Under the pieces are notes generated by a model that made no database searches, was not told where the DNA came from, and worked only from the letters and a program-made list of their open reading frames with translations. A stretch of DNA of 64,000 bases from Sophora flavescens (lineage: Eukaryota; Streptophyta; Magnoliopsida; Fabales; Fabaceae), in contig CM061063.1 of NCBI GenBank assembly GCA_030762895.1, positions 104,182,210-104,246,209 on the forward strand, written 5' to 3'. The position numbers and the translations under genes are program-made. Every line of letters begins with the position of its first letter. The first letter of the stretch is position 1. Of this stretch, positions 1 to 12,067 are shown piece by piece.

Positions 1-278
1 AAGGGTCATGCTAATAAGTATCTTTAGGGTACTGACTAAGGAAATCAAAAAAAGTAAAATCTCATTTAAAAATTAAGTTTATCACACTTCACAATATAAA
101 ATACATCAAGTCTTGATGAAAATTTTCCTATTTTAGATATTTAATCAGTGTTGCCCTAAGAACATTCGTTAGCATTCTCTATAAGAAATAATGTATTTAT
201 TATTTTGAAAATTGATATTATTTGGTCTTCTCATAAAACTTACTTCTAGAACCTAATAAATTTAAGTTCTTTCTAGAA
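1..278. other. Flanking DNA left of the copia element
   Basis: AT-rich sequence with no coding potential or repeat boundary that I can recognise. It is the original insertion site of the copia element, whose TSD starts at 279. Confidence 0.5.
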
Positions 279-283
279 CTATT

Positions 284-483
284 TGTTACAACATCCTAAC
301 CATTATAATTGATATCCCATGATATGCGTCTCCCATGATATCCTGATCTTTTGTGATTTGTTGTATATTTAAATTCATTTATTTTTCAGTTACAAAACCT
401 TTTGTATTTAAGTCCCTGATGTAATCCTTTTACAATATACAAGTATTATTCTACCAAACTATCATCTTCTACGTTTCTTTACA
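284..483 (+). repeat. Copia 5' LTR (200 bp)
   Basis: TG...CA termini. It matches 15406-15645 closely except for about 40 bp present only in the right copy. The primer-binding site follows immediately. Confidence 0.93.
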
Positions 484-497
484 TGGTATCAAAGCCT
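484..497 (+). promoter_or_regulatory. Copia primer-binding site (initiator Met tRNA type)
   Basis: TGGTATCAAAGCCT directly abuts the LTR end. It resembles the usual plant copia site TGGTATCAGAGC, complementary to the 3' end of initiator methionine tRNA, with one difference in the core. Confidence 0.85.
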
Positions 498-527
498 AAA
501 TTCGGTCCTTCATTTCTTTGACCATCC

Positions 528-1144
528 ATGGCTGCCATTAACCCTCCTAACCACACGTCCCCATACTATCTTCATTCATCTGATCAACCAGGGCAACCAC
601 TGGTTACACAATTTCTTGATGGAACCAACAAATCCCGTCGTGGTTCTTCCTCTCGCGATAGTCGGGGCTCAAGATCTTCTGCTTCACAAGCTCATCCAAC
701 TGCTGCTGCTGTTGCTTCATCTCCAGATTCTCAGTCTCTGGTTAATTTGTCTCAGACTCAAATACAGCAATTACTCTCTCTCATTAAGCCTGGTAATGAC
801 CAACCTCTAACAAATTTTGCAGGTAACTCTTTTCGTTGTTTTGTCTCTTTTAAACCTTGTTCTTCCCTCTGGATTTTAGATTCCGGTGCCACTGATCATA
901 TGGTATATGATCTTTCACTTTTTCACTCATATACTAAGGTCTCATCTTCTCTTAAATTACCTGACAACAAACTTGTTCCGGTTCATCATATTGGTTCCAT
1001 TTATTTAAAATCTAGCCTATTAATACCATATGTTTTGCATGTTCCATCATTTCAATTTAACCTTTTGTCCATTAGCAAACTTTCCCGAGACACTAACTAT
1101 TGGGTCACTTTTATCCCTACTTCATGTTTTTTACAGGACCAGAG
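528..1144 (+). pseudogene. Copia gag remnant fused to protease
   Basis: Reading starts at ATG 528. The first 34 residues look like a copia gag N-terminus (ending FLDGTN). The frame then jumps straight to a Ser/Ala/Gln-rich linker, so the main gag domain and the CCHC zinc knuckle are absent, consistent with an in-frame deletion. The aspartic protease follows with the active-site motif WILDSGATDHM (about residues 118-128) and the LLSISKL motif. At 1145 a solo LTR interrupts the reading frame; codons after that belong to the insertion. Confidence 0.88.
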
Positions 1145-2098
1145 TGTAACACCCTACTTTTTATTTTATGTTTTTTATTTTTTTTCAGTAAAAAATATTT
1201 TCGGTGTATTAACCTGTATAAATGTATTTATTTATATTTTTATTCGAGTTCATGGAGATTGATTTTTATGAAATAAAAATCATATTCATACTCTATCTTA
1301 GGGTAGAAGCTTAGGATAAAAATTTGGGTTGAAAATTCAGACGGAAATCGGTCTGCGTTTTCACTGACAGTATAATTTTTACCGAGCAGAAAACCTAATT
1401 TTGACTCGTGAACGAAATGGTTTATATTTAAATCATATTTCCAACGAGTTTGGTTAGTTTGAATTTTTCGGTCGAAAACGAAATATTACGCTTTTATACG
1501 AGTGTAAAACCCTAATCGGGAAACCGACAGAGTCGAGAAGGGAAGTGCAGAGACCCGTCAAGAGATCGGGACAATGAGTCATACATGATGACTCATGGAG
1601 GATGAGTCACCAAGCATTTATGAGCATTAAATGCAAGTAATCATGACATTTAGGTAAAAAGACCAAAATACCCCCAAACTTTCGCGGGTATTAACAAGAC
1701 GCATCTACGGACTCTTAACCACTCATTTTACGTGGTTGAAAATCTCTCACATCTATCCAATTTCGTGCATCCACCTCCAATAAATCTTACCTATTTCATT
1801 TTGCTTTCGTTTCATTATTTTCCTCTCAAAAACCGAAATCGGGTAAACGACGGAGCTGCGTACGGAATTTCCGGGAACCGCTAACGGATAAGATCGGTGA
1901 CTCATTAGTGAGTCACTTTGTGTGGCTCAAAATCAACCTCACCACCATCAAATGTGAGCCACATAATTATTAACCACAGTTAAGTAAAGTAACCCTAGTT
2001 AAGTTAATTATTAACTATGGTCAAGCTTATATTAATTAATTAATCACAAAACCCTTTAATATAAAAGTTAAAAACCAAACAAGGCCTAAGATTTTCCC

Positions 2099-2106
2099 TA
2101 TAAAAG
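2099..2106 (+). promoter_or_regulatory. TATA box of solo LTR 1
   Basis: TATAAAAG is followed by a pyrimidine-rich CTCCCTTTCACTC leader like those after the TATA boxes of solo LTRs 2 (25726) and 3 (52295). A splice-donor-like AAGAG/GTAAAA lies downstream at 2602/2603. Confidence 0.6.
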
Positions 2107-2244
2107 CCCTTCAAAACCGTCGCCTCCCTCCCCTTTCACTCATCTTCTTCATTCTCTTCATCTTCCCCACCAACTAAGTTACAAAACCCTAAGAACACTG
2201 AATCCCCACCAAACATATGACCCTCTTTCTTTCTTAAACTCGGA

Positions 2245-2520
2245 AAACACTCAACATAAAAGTTGTTCCTCTTTATCTCTTATTTCCATCAAGCTAAATA
2301 TCATCAAAAACGGATAAGTGGATTGGGAGATAGGATCAAAATACCGAAACTGCCCAGAATTCTCAGCAACCCACGAAACATCAGAAATAAGTCCCTTTTC
2401 AACCCTGTTATGATCCGAACCAAATGAAACATTAAACACCAAAGTTGTTCCTTTTATTATTATCTTTCTATCAAGCCAAAGTTCATGATTTTTGGATGAG
2501 TATATTGTGAGATACACTCA
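2245..2520. repeat. Imperfect direct duplication in the leader of solo LTR 1
   Basis: Two stretches of about 190 bp both contain AAAGTTGTTCCT followed by a similar ATCAAGC-containing segment. The duplication explains why this LTR has a longer TATA-to-donor distance (about 500 bp) than solo LTRs 2 and 3 (about 130-170 bp). Confidence 0.45.
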
Positions 2521-3570
2521 CAATACCATCACACCCTCAAGCTGTCCAGTTTTCAGCTTAGTGAAGGTTGATCATTTTCTTCATTTCTTCAATCTTCAAG
2601 AGGTAAAATCTCATCTCCTTGATCATATAAGCTTTCATATTCATGTATTTCTCATGTTTATGCCATGAATCATATTTTTCCATTCCTAGATCTAGAACTT
2701 CAAATAATTCTAGAAAATTGTAGAAAAATCATAAAAATGTGAAACCAATTTCTATGATCTAGTTATGATCCCTCCTTTATTTATCCAAGAGAATGTGATA
2801 AAAATCATTTTCCTTCCCTATTAACCATCAATGGCCGAACTTAGGTAGGAAAATGGGTTTGGTGTTTTGTTGTTTGTTTTGAAAGTTAGTACTTGACTTA
2901 AGTTCTATAATACATGTATAGCTTAAATCCAAAAGCTTAGATCCAACAAAAATCCCTAGCTTAAATTCCTAATATGGGCTGAAACCCTAACCCTAAAGGT
3001 TAGAGGATTTTGTTTCAAATTTTAGTCTTGTAATAAGTAATCTATGTTAGTTAAGACTCTAGTAACTAGGATCCAAAAGATGGCATTAAGAAGATAATCC
3101 TAAACCTATTTTCTAAGTCTTGGCCGAACCTAGCCCTAAAGTGTCATAGATGGTTGTTAGTTGATTAATTATAGTTATGTTGTTTGGTTGAAGGTGGTTG
3201 TGTTAACTCGTGGCGGGATAACGAGGATCGTCGTGTACGTGTTTCCGGTGATAACTCGGGTGGGGAAAAGAATCAACCTATCGTCAGAATCGATAAGTAG
3301 TAGATTATATGATAATTGTGTAGGGCGACCTAAACCCTACTAGTAGTCGAGTAATCGACAAGACCAAAATCCCATTGGAAACCTTTTCTGTAAAACCAAT
3401 GGCGATTCGGGGATTGTAGGTTTATCGACATTAAGTTGATTTTAAATATTTGAGGATGTTTGATTTATTGTTATCAAATTTACTGTGATACGCTGGTTGA
3501 GGTATTCCATCTACATTTGACGTATTATTTCGGTGTTTGAATATTTAAGATATTGAGGATGTTTGTTATT

Positions 3571-3683
3571 TGTCACGGCCGTGATGGTTGTCATGGCCAG
3601 GTCGTGACAGGTTCTGTTTTGTAGAATTCTTGCCTTTGATGTCTGTCACGACCGTGATGGCTATCACGGTCAGGCCATGACAG
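3571..3683. repeat. Two paired GC-rich dyad units in solo LTR 1
   Basis: Two units about 72 bp apart (3571-3610, 3643-3682). Each has a CACGGCCGTGA-like dyad followed by a second CACGG-N-AGGCC-TGACAG dyad. The spacer after each begins TTCTG or GTCTG. The same unit forms the array in the Athila-type LTR at 8238-8590. Confidence 0.85.
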
Positions 3684-3994
3684 AGTCTGACTTTGTTATT
3701 TATTTGATTGGACTATTATGAGTTGGTTGTGATAAATTACCTTATATGATATTGAGATATTTGAATATTCTGTTGAATAATGTGTTATGCATGATCTGCC
3801 TGGTTTTAATATTGTGCTTAGCTGATTTTAAGTAAGGATATGTGTTGTTCGGGAGATGATTGTTTGGGTGAGAGTTTCGAATTGACTTAGAGGTGCTTAG
3901 ATAATTTAAGATGTGATATAAAATGTAAGTGGAGGTTGTGAGGAAAAGCTTGAGGCACTAGGTTGCTATTGATAAAAGTCAGTGAGAATCATAC

Positions 3995-4378
3995 CGTGCT
4001 TATGCACTATTTCCTATGAGAGATTAGGGAATAGTGGCTCACCGAATTATAAGGTCTTTTATGCTTATGTGCTATTTCAAATGGGGGAAATAGTGACGCA
4101 TATTGTGCTGATGCACTATTTCCTATGAGAGATTAGGGAATAGGGGCGCACCGAGTTATTATTTATTATGTGCTTATGTGCTATTTCCAATGGGGGCAAT
4201 AGTGACGCATATCGTGCTTATGCACTATTTCCTATGAGAGGTAAGGGAATAGGGGTGCACCGAGTTATTATTTATTATGTGCTTATGTGCTATTTCCAAT
4301 GGGGGCAATAGTGACGCATATTGTGCTGATGCACTATTTCCTATGAGAGATTAGGGAACAGTGGCACACCGAGTTTTG
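3995..4378 (+). repeat. About 109-bp tandem repeat, four copies
   Basis: Units start near 3995, 4104, 4213 and 4322. Each holds GTGCTTATGCACTATTTCC and a variant half-unit GTGCTTATGTGCTATTTCC, plus GACGCAT at the join. The last copy is partial. Confidence 0.85.
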
Positions 4379-4644
4379 ACCCTAAATAGTTCTGGACTAC
4401 TGACTAATGTGACAGGAGTGAAGATGGCCACATCAGTATAAAGTTTTAGTTGCATGGGCTGAGGGTAGAGGATGATATAGTGAATTGAGGATGATTGTTG
4501 ATTTTGAGTGATGTGTGTCTGTGACAATTACTGTATAATTTACTATTATTCTTTTCCGCTTTTTGATGATAGAACTGTTTCTTATTCCCTATATCTTTCT
4601 GTGTGTTGTATTTTATTTTTGATGTGATCGTACGAGAAGACCCG

Positions 4645-4728
4645 ATGGAGGAACCAATTGCTGAGGAGTTAGATGGAACTCCGTATGAATCGGATGCTGG
4701 AGGTCGAGCTGTGATCGATGGCGATTAG
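4645..4728 (+). pseudogene. Short acidic reading frame near the end of solo LTR 1
   Basis: A 27-residue acidic frame (starts MEEPIAEELD) lies about 300 bp from the LTR end. The acidic open frames of solo LTRs 2 and 3 occupy a similar place. It could be a decayed relative, but it is too short for alignment by eye to be convincing. Confidence 0.25.
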
Positions 4729-5038
4729 AGTATACACATTATGGCCAGTGTGTCTAAGGAGTATTTATATTTCCGCTAAGTATGTCTGTAGTGCAGTTTA
4801 TACCTGTGAGGGATCCTACTGAGAGGGTACCCTTAACAGTGTTTTGGTATTGTCATAAATAAACAGGTGTGTGTTTATATATATTAACGTTGGTGTGTTT
4901 TAAATTTGTAGAAGTTATAGGATAATTAAATAAGTTTTAATTTTTACGTATTTTCAACGATAAGCGCGTGATTAAGTAAGTAAATATTAAGGTTTTAATG
5001 TAATAATACAATGGGGCACAACGGGGTGTCTCACAGAG

Positions 5039-6548
5039 GACGAAGAGGACTTTTGTGATGGGTGAGCAACATGGGGTCTCTATCTCATGGACAACTCTCC
5101 TACCACCTTTATCTCCGCTGCTTCATTTGGCTCTCATTTTGATTTATGGCACTGGCGTTTACGACATCCGTCACCGGCTTTATCTTCACAATTCAATAAT
5201 ACCGATTCTAGCATTAAGTTTTCAAATAAATGTAATTGTCCTGTTTGTCCGTTGGCAAAACAGACTCGTCTACAATTTTCATTAAGTAGCATTTCCACGG
5301 TTAAATATTTTGAATTTGTACATTTTGATGTTTGGGGACCCTACAATAAAACTCATTCCTTTGGTGCAAAATTTTTTCTTAATGTGGTTGATGATTTTTC
5401 TAGAAGTACATGGGTTTTTCTCATGCAACACAAAAGTGACGTCAATACAATCATTCCTCATTTTTTTAAAATGGTTGAGAAACAATTTCAAACACATATT
5501 CAAAAAATACAGTCTGATAATGCACGTGAAGTTTTTAATTCCCAAACTAACTCTATTTTAAAAAAATTGGGAGTGTTACAACAATCAAGTTGTGCTTATA
5601 CTCCACAACAAAATAGTGTTGTGGAGCGTAAACACCGACATTTATTACACGTTGCACGTGCTTTGCATTTTCAATCAAACTTGCCTTTAGATTTTTTGGG
5701 TGATTTTGTATTAACAGCTACTTATCTAATTAATCGTCTACCCACTACAGTTCTCAAAGGTCATACACCTCATAAAATATTGTTTAATAAAAAACCAAAT
5801 CTTTCTCATCTTCGGGTTTTTGGTTGTTTGGTATATGGCCGCAACACACACATCAATCACAAATTTGATAACCGTGCTTCTCCGGGAGTTTTTTTTAGGA
5901 TAACCACATGATCAAAAAGGTTACAAAATACTTGATTTTTCTTCAAAAAAAATTTATGTAACAAGAGATGCTATTTTTCATGAACATATTTTTCCATACA
6001 AAATTCTTAATGCTAGAATGTCTCCCTTAGTTTTGCCACTACCACCTAAAGAATATTTTTCTTCACCTATTATTTATCCTTTTTAAGAGAACCCACCGCC
6101 TGATCCACCAAACTACATTACAACACCCACCCCCTAGATACAAACTTCTCACCACCTAATAACATTACAAATCTCATCTCTTCACCACCTGACTTATCTT
6201 TCACACCCATTACCCAAGATTCTACAATTCAAAACCAAGTCCAACACCTTGATTGTGATACGGCGCCGCCCCAGCCTTCCAATCCTATTCAGACCCAACC
6301 TCCAGAACATGCTACGCCATCATCACATACCCAAACTCCTCCTCGTCCAACCCGTCCACGTAATCGATCCCGTTATCTCGACGACTACATATGCTCCCTC
6401 ACCTCATCACAGGAAGAAGGCGTCTTCTTCTGCTTCTGTTCCTGGTACTCTATATCCTATTTACAATTCCTTACCTTCTCATAATTTTTCCCCTTCTCAT
6501 CGATCCTTTATTTCTTCAATTGCTATTGACTCTGAGCCAACATCATAC
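5039..6548 (+). pseudogene. Copia GAG-pre-integrase and integrase
   Basis: Continues the copia polyprotein after solo LTR 1. A one-base frame change lies near 5075-5085. From 5087 the frame shows the GAG-pre-integrase motif HWRLRHPS and the zinc-binding pair CNCPVC. The integrase core has candidate catalytic residues at FDVWGP, QSDNA and VVERKHRHLL (D, D, E). Another frameshift near 5900 moves the C-terminal IYVTRDAIFHE part to a different frame, and a stop follows near 6084. The Pro/Ser-rich stretch to 6548 links to reverse transcriptase. Confidence 0.88.
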
Positions 6549-7377
6549 TGAGGCTAAGAAATTTCCAGAATGGCGCAATGCTATGCAATCTGAGATTGAT
6601 GCCTTGTGTGAAAATAGAACATGGCCTTTAGTTCCACTATCAGCTGGGAAGAAATCGATTGGTTGCCGTTGGGTATTCAAAATTAAACGCAATTCTGATG
6701 GAAGTATTGAAAGGTATAAAGCTCGATTAGTTGCTAAAGGCTATACTCAAATAGAAGGGTTTGATTATTTTGATACGTTTGCTCCTGTTGCCAAACTAGT
6801 CACTGTTCGAGTTCTCCTCTCTATTGCCGTTGCTAAAAATTGGCCTCGTCATCAACTCGACGTCAACAATGCTTTTTTACATGGTAATTTGCACGAACAT
6901 ATCTATATGCAGTTGCCCCCAGGTTTCAGACGTCAGGGGGAGCCTCTTGTTTGTAAGTTACAAAAATCATTATATGGTCTTAAGCAGGCATCACGAAACC
7001 GGTATTCAAAATTTTCTGAAGTTCTTATTGAATTTGGTTTCACACATAATACAGTTGACCCATCTCTTTTTTGCCTACATCGTGAATCTGTTTTTGTTTA
7101 TCTTCTACTTTATGTCGATGACATTGTTCTCACAGGTTCAGATTTGGTTCTTATGAGAATGGTTAAGGAAATTTTACACAAACATTTCAAAATTAAAGAC
7201 TTGAGACTCTTAAAGTACTTTTTCAAAATCAAAATTGAAGTTGCAAGATCAAAGCATGGTCATTTTTTATCTCAACGATAGTATGCACTTGACATTATAT
7301 CTGATACTGGTCTTACTGCTACCAAACCAATAGACTTTCCCATGGAACAAAATCTGAAATTATCTCCTTATGAAGAT
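6549..7377 (+). pseudogene. Copia reverse transcriptase
   Basis: One frame reads from EAKKFPEWRNAM through WVFKIKRNSDGS, LDVNNAFLHGNL and the catalytic YVDDIVLTG. Catalytic Asp residues are intact in both motifs. A TAG at 7279-7281 ends the frame, and the coding sense resumes just after it (YALDII) until the Athila-type insertion at 7378. The rest of this domain continues at 14703. Confidence 0.9.
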
Positions 7378-8809
7378 TGACACGTACTCGGCAAGTGTAC
7401 CGGTTCGTTGCAAGTAATAAAAACGGTAAGACCGGATATCATTCTCAGGGATCGTGGACAATTACCACTTCGCAAATTTGACTACTATCTAGGCGATCGA
7501 ATTTTGGATTGAAGGTTGTTCTAACATCTAGCAAACAAACAAGAAGAAAATATTTTTGTTCTTTTTGGATTTTTCTCAAACAGTTAATGTGAAAACAGAG
7601 AGATGAATAACAATGAGATGGAATTGCTGGGGTTAAACTAAGCTAATCCTCCCTTGATTGTTATGAAATGATAACTAACACAGTTCCTACTCCCCTTATG
7701 ACAATCGAATCTTTTCTAATATACTCAAGCCTAATGTCTTAGGTGCATTGAGCCTAAAATCCCAAATTAAACCCTAATGTCTTAGGTGGATTAATAAGAG
7801 AAATTGCATTAAGACAAGATTCATAAGATTGCAAGTAGCCAACACCTATGTCTAGATTCTTGGACTACTTGGCATATAATTCATGAGCATGCTTTAACAT
7901 CAACCTTTCAATTGTCTATTAAAGCAACTAATCATTCCTAAGATGATCAAGCCTAGGAAAGCATTAAGTATAGAATTATATACTCACAAAGAAGAAGGAA
8001 ACTGTATTAAAATCAAATCATTTTTACAACCAAGTTCAGATAGCAATAGTCTAACCCCAACAAAGGGGAGTTTAGTTACACATAATTGAAAACAAAACAA
8101 AAGAGAGAATTACAGAGATGAACAAAGGGGAGAGCTCCATGGAATGATGCACACAGCCACCGCAGCAGAGGATTTTCTTTAGGGTTTTCTGAATGCCTCT
8201 TCTTCTGTTCTGCTCAGTTTTTCTAGTACTCGTGGCCGGTCACGGCCGTGATAGCCATCACGGCCAGGCCGTGATGGTTTCTGACTTGGCACCGCTTCAT
8301 TTACTGATTCATCACGGCCGTGATACTCATCACGGCTAGGCCGTGATACTCATCACGGCTAGGCCGTGATCCTATATGACTTTTCCAAGAAACAGGTCAC
8401 TTCGGTGATAGACATCACGGCTAGGCCTTGATAGTCTCTGACTTTAGGAGATATGGCACGGTGACACGTCACGGCCGTGATAGCCATCACGGCTAGGCCG
8501 TGACAGACTTCCGACTTTTGGCTCAATTCTTTCTTCACTCTCTGCTCCTCACGGTAGTGAGGCCATCACTGGCTAGGTAGTGATACTCTCTGCTTGGCTC
8601 AATTTCTTATCTTTCAAAGCTCTAAGTCATCCAAGCTTCATACTTGCTAATTCTTGGGCATTTAATCATGAATATCTGCAAAACAACACACAATACCACC
8701 TTATCTGTTCCAAAGGAAAAACTAAACAAAATAAACACTAAAATGGCCTAACTATATGCAAATGCATGCAGAAATGTACATGGAAAATGAGGTGAAATCA
8801 CACTCATCA
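7378..8809 (-). repeat. Athila-type LTR (3' in element sense)
   Basis: TGACACGTAC... to ...ACTCATCA on the plus strand. Near-identical to 13287-14697 over its first 740 bp and identical by eye over its last 200 bp. It differs markedly in the dyad array at 8238-8590. Confidence 0.95.
8238..8590. repeat. Paired dyad array, left LTR
   Basis: About five units, spaced about 70-80 bp. The core is a 14-bp perfect palindrome ATCACGGCCGTGAT and a second inverted repeat ATCACGGCC-A-GGCCGTGAT separated by a few bases. One extra copy of the second dyad is present here (8336-8362) and absent from the other LTR. Confidence 0.9.
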
Positions 8810-8822
8810 AATCACCCCAAGC
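8810..8822 (-). promoter_or_regulatory. Polypurine tract of the Athila-type element
   Basis: On the minus strand GCTTGGGGTGATT abuts the LTR start. Its position immediately before the 3' LTR fits plus-strand priming. Confidence 0.6.
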
Positions 8823-10446
8823 TTAAGACTTTGCTTGTCCTCAAGCAAAAACCAAGGCCATAAGATGAAAACAACCAGAACAATGATAGTGAACTAAGAA
8901 CCCGAATAAAATGATCCAAGCAACAGGCAGTCAATTATTTCAGCAAGAGACAATCAATTCAAGTCCAATTAGGGGCTTAGTTTCCCTAGACTCACATTCT
9001 CACTAATTCGGGCACTCTATCTCACTTGCAGCTCACCCCAAGCTTGTTCATTTGCTTGGCTCTCTTTCTTGCCTCACTCACTCAAGTGTTAAGGGAATAT
9101 GACATTTCACTCCATTTTCCTCAAAGAATGATTCCTACCATAAGCTTGACTATCAACCAAATCTTCACTTTATTAATGAAAACATCTAAGAATCAAGAGG
9201 TCTTATTCTTTGGTTGTAATGAGGCCATGGGATCAATTTTTCAGGTGGGAATCTCAAAAACAGGAAATTTCAAAAGGCTATACAAACAATCAAGCATTGC
9301 AAGGCACGACATTCTAAAATACCTTTCTTTGGGTTTCAGTTTACTCTTCCACCATTCTTTCATTTTTTTTTTCTCTCTACTTCTCATTCCTTTTTGTCAT
9401 CCCCTTCCCCATTTTTTATTTCTCTTTTCTCTTTTTTTTTTTTTTTTTATTGGAGAAGGGTAGATTTTGCAATTCAGGAGAAGTAAAATTTTTTAGATTC
9501 CTTTTTTTTTTCCTTTCATCATCCCAAACTTTCAACTACATTTTCCAACCCATTTTTGCACAGTACTTTAGAAGGTCCCTCATAAGCATATTTAACACAA
9601 CATTTCAGGGAACCAAGAAAAGCATGTTATTCATTCAGGCTCAAAATTGGGCAACTAAGGGTAGCATTTACACATTCAAAGCTCAGAAGGCCGGAAAAAA
9701 TACCTATTGCCTCAATCATTTTCAAAAATGTTTCCAAAAATTTTCTAGTTTCGAAATGGTTTCAAGTCAAGTTCTAGAGAAAAACAGTCCAAGAAGAAAA
9801 CACTCTACACAAAGAACGGGGGCAGATTTAGTGAGTGCCCCCTAATGGCTCAAAAGCTCACATTTATCAGTTCAAGAACCAGAGAGAACACAAATCCATA
9901 GAAACACATGCTAATCATCAACTATCCAAGAACATCTCAAGCATATTTAATGAAGCCATATCACAAGAATATAAAATCAGGGTCCAAAAATTCACTATCA
10001 CAGAAAAACTTGGCACTTAGCTCTCACAATCAGATGCTCAATCTAAGCAGGGGCAATTAATTCATGTGATCATGCAAGACTAGAGCCTATATGAATGCAA
10101 TATTTACAATGCAAGCTAAAAGATTACCCCTACCCCAAGCTTAAAGACTTACATTGTCCTCAATGTAAATAATTAAGTTTAGAGAGGGGAGAAAACTAGA
10201 ACAACTCACAAGGTGGTAGTGGTGCTGAATCACATGCTTTCTGGTCTTGTTTCCTCCTGCCCTTCTTCTCCTCCTTCCTTCAAAATCTGGAATCACTCAA
10301 CAAACTATTAACAAACCTCTTGAGCTTCTCAAATTATTCAAGAGGGGAAATCAAAAACAAAAGAGAAGAGGAAAATAAAAATTGGGTTGCCTCCCAATAA
10401 GCGCTTCTTTAACGTCACTAGCTTGACGTGTGATTTCTTCCTTCAA
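8823..10446 (-). other. Noncoding 3' internal region of the Athila-type element
   Basis: No domain seen on either strand. It contains T-rich runs (9366-9450, 9505-9515) and, at 10385-10400, the minus-strand motif GGGAGGCAACCCAA that usually follows pol in Athila elements. Its closeness to the protease implies that the whole RT-RNase H-integrase block is missing. Plus-strand open frames here have no recognisable domain. Confidence 0.7.
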
Positions 10447-12060
10447 TTAACCGGGATCTGCTGAACATAGAATTGCAAGAGCACTTTTCTTCCATGAAAC
10501 TCCTGTAAAGAGCTGATTTTTCTTAAAAGGCCAACAATTGTGCTTCTGCTTTGCCTTTTTCGCTCTGGGCCTCTTGCCCTTTTTCTTACTCCTTCCTGGT
10601 GGAGGTTCCGTTTTCACAAGATGAGCAGGACCAACTTCCTCACCAACTGATGCATCATTTGTTTTGCATAACTTTAGATTGGCTTTCATGTTGGGCTTTT
10701 CCTTCTTCTCTGGAATAGAGGGGTGGTGTTGATGTGCAATGACTTCCTTATCTACTGTGTCCACCACTTCCATGCGGAAACACTCCTCTTCCTTGCTCGT
10801 GCGATGCATAGCTTCCAATACATTGAAAGTTACTTCCTCTTCTTGCACTCTGAATTTCAACCGGCCTTTTTCCACATCTATCAAAGCCCGACCAGTTGCC
10901 GAGAAAAGGTCTCCCTAGTATGAGTGGAACTTGACATCCTCCTCCATGTCTAAAACCACAAAGTCTGCTTGAAAGATTAATTTATCCACCTTCACCAACA
11001 AATCCTCCACAACACCATAGGGATATGTAATGGAGCGGTCCGCCGATTGAAGAGAAATTCCTGTTGGTTTTACCTCACCAATTCCCAGCTTTTTGAAAAT
11101 GGACAACGGCATAAGGTTGACACTTGCGCCTAGATCGCACAATGCTCTCCTAATGTTCACATGACCAATAGTGCATGGGATAGTGAAGCTACCCGGGTCC
11201 TTCATCTTTACTGGTAGCTTCCTCTGAATTATAGCACTGCACTCTTCGGTAAGCATCACTGTCTCCTCCTTCCACCTTCTTTTGTTTGTAAGGATCTCTT
11301 TCATGAATTTTGCGTAGGAAGGCATCTGCTGTAGAGCTTCAGCAAACGGGATGTTGATTTGTAGCTTTTTGAATACATCCAGGAACTTAGAAAACTGCTG
11401 GTCTTTTGCCTCTTTCTTCAACCGTTGGGGGTACGGGATTCTGAAATATGGGGGCAGCTCCTTGGGATTATCAGCCTCTTCCAGGATCTGTCTTCTGGTC
11501 TTCTTCTTCGCAAATTCTTCATCAACTAATTTCTCCTTCTGCGGTTTTTCAGCTTCTACACCGGTAGGAATAGAGGTAGTATCTTGGGGATTTCTGGGTT
11601 CTTCATTGTTTACCTCTTCAAATTGTACCTTATCATCTCTAGCTCCTCTTGCCTCTTCTTCTCCTTCTCTTCCTTGTGGATTTAACACTCTCCCACTTCT
11701 TGTGATAATTGCCATGCAACCTTCCTTCGGATTCTTCTCTGTATCTCCTGGGAATTGTCCTTGAGGTCTTTCTGCCATTTGCTTTGCCAACTGTCCTATC
11801 TGGTGCTCAAGATTTTTGATGGAGGCATTTTGATTCTTCATAGTCTCTTGAGTGGCTTGCATGAACTGGCCTAGAATGCTCTCCAATTTGCTTGAACTCT
11901 CTTGAGGAGACTTTGCTTGAGTATTTGAACTTTGTCCTTGTCTCCAACTAAAGTTGGGATGATTGCGCCACCCCGGATTGTAGGTGTTGGAGTAGGGATC
12001 ATTTCTAGGCCCTTGGTTGCCCATATAGTTTACCTCTTCTTGTCCCGAGCTTCCAACCAC
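10447..12060 (-). pseudogene. Athila-type aspartic protease and C-terminal tail
   Basis: Minus-strand frame, open except for one TAG at 10915-10917. The first half is low complexity (Gln/Asn/Pro-rich) and continues gag. The retropepsin-like domain has LCDLGASVNLMP (Asp in the CDLGAS version usual for Athila protease). After the stop the same frame continues as RALIDVEKGRLKFRV and then a Lys-rich basic tail (GRSKKKGKRPRAKKAKQ). No reverse transcriptase follows. The single stop could be recent or a sequencing error. Confidence 0.88.
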
Positions 12061-12067
12061 ATTGATC

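Larger units (their letters stand above)
1140..5038 (+). mobile_element. Solo LTR 1 of a giant-LTR Ty3/gypsy-type element
   Basis: The unit 1145-5033 (3,889 bp) begins TGTAACACCC and ends GGGGTGTCTCA. It is flanked by the 5-bp duplication CAGAG (1140-1144, 5034-5038) inside the copia protease/GAG-pre-integrase junction. TG...CA ends plus a 5-bp TSD and no internal gene set fit a solo LTR. Multi-kb LTRs starting TGTAACACC are typical of the Tekay/Del chromovirus group (family knowledge; lineage not proven). It shares TATA, leader and donor layout with solo LTRs 2 and 3. Confidence 0.88.

Noticed and set aside
1145..5033. Complete LTR retrotransposon instead of a solo LTR
   Set aside because: No terminal direct repeats, primer site or polyprotein found inside; the 5-bp TSD with TG...CA ends fits a single LTR.
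5282..5545. Minus-strand 87-codon frame
   Set aside because: Antisense shadow of the copia integrase core.
8238..8590. CRISPR-like regular repeats
   Set aside because: The units are degenerate dyads inside an LTR of a plant retroelement, spacers are themselves repeated, and no cas genes or prokaryotic context exist.
9026..10020. Three plus-strand open frames of 61-145 codons
   Set aside because: They lie in the noncoding 3' region of the minus-strand Athila-type element, are rich in Phe/Ser from T-runs and show no domain.
11351..11764. Plus-strand 137-codon open frame
   Set aside because: It is the antisense of the protease/gag linker, whose minus-strand frame shows real retroelement motifs.
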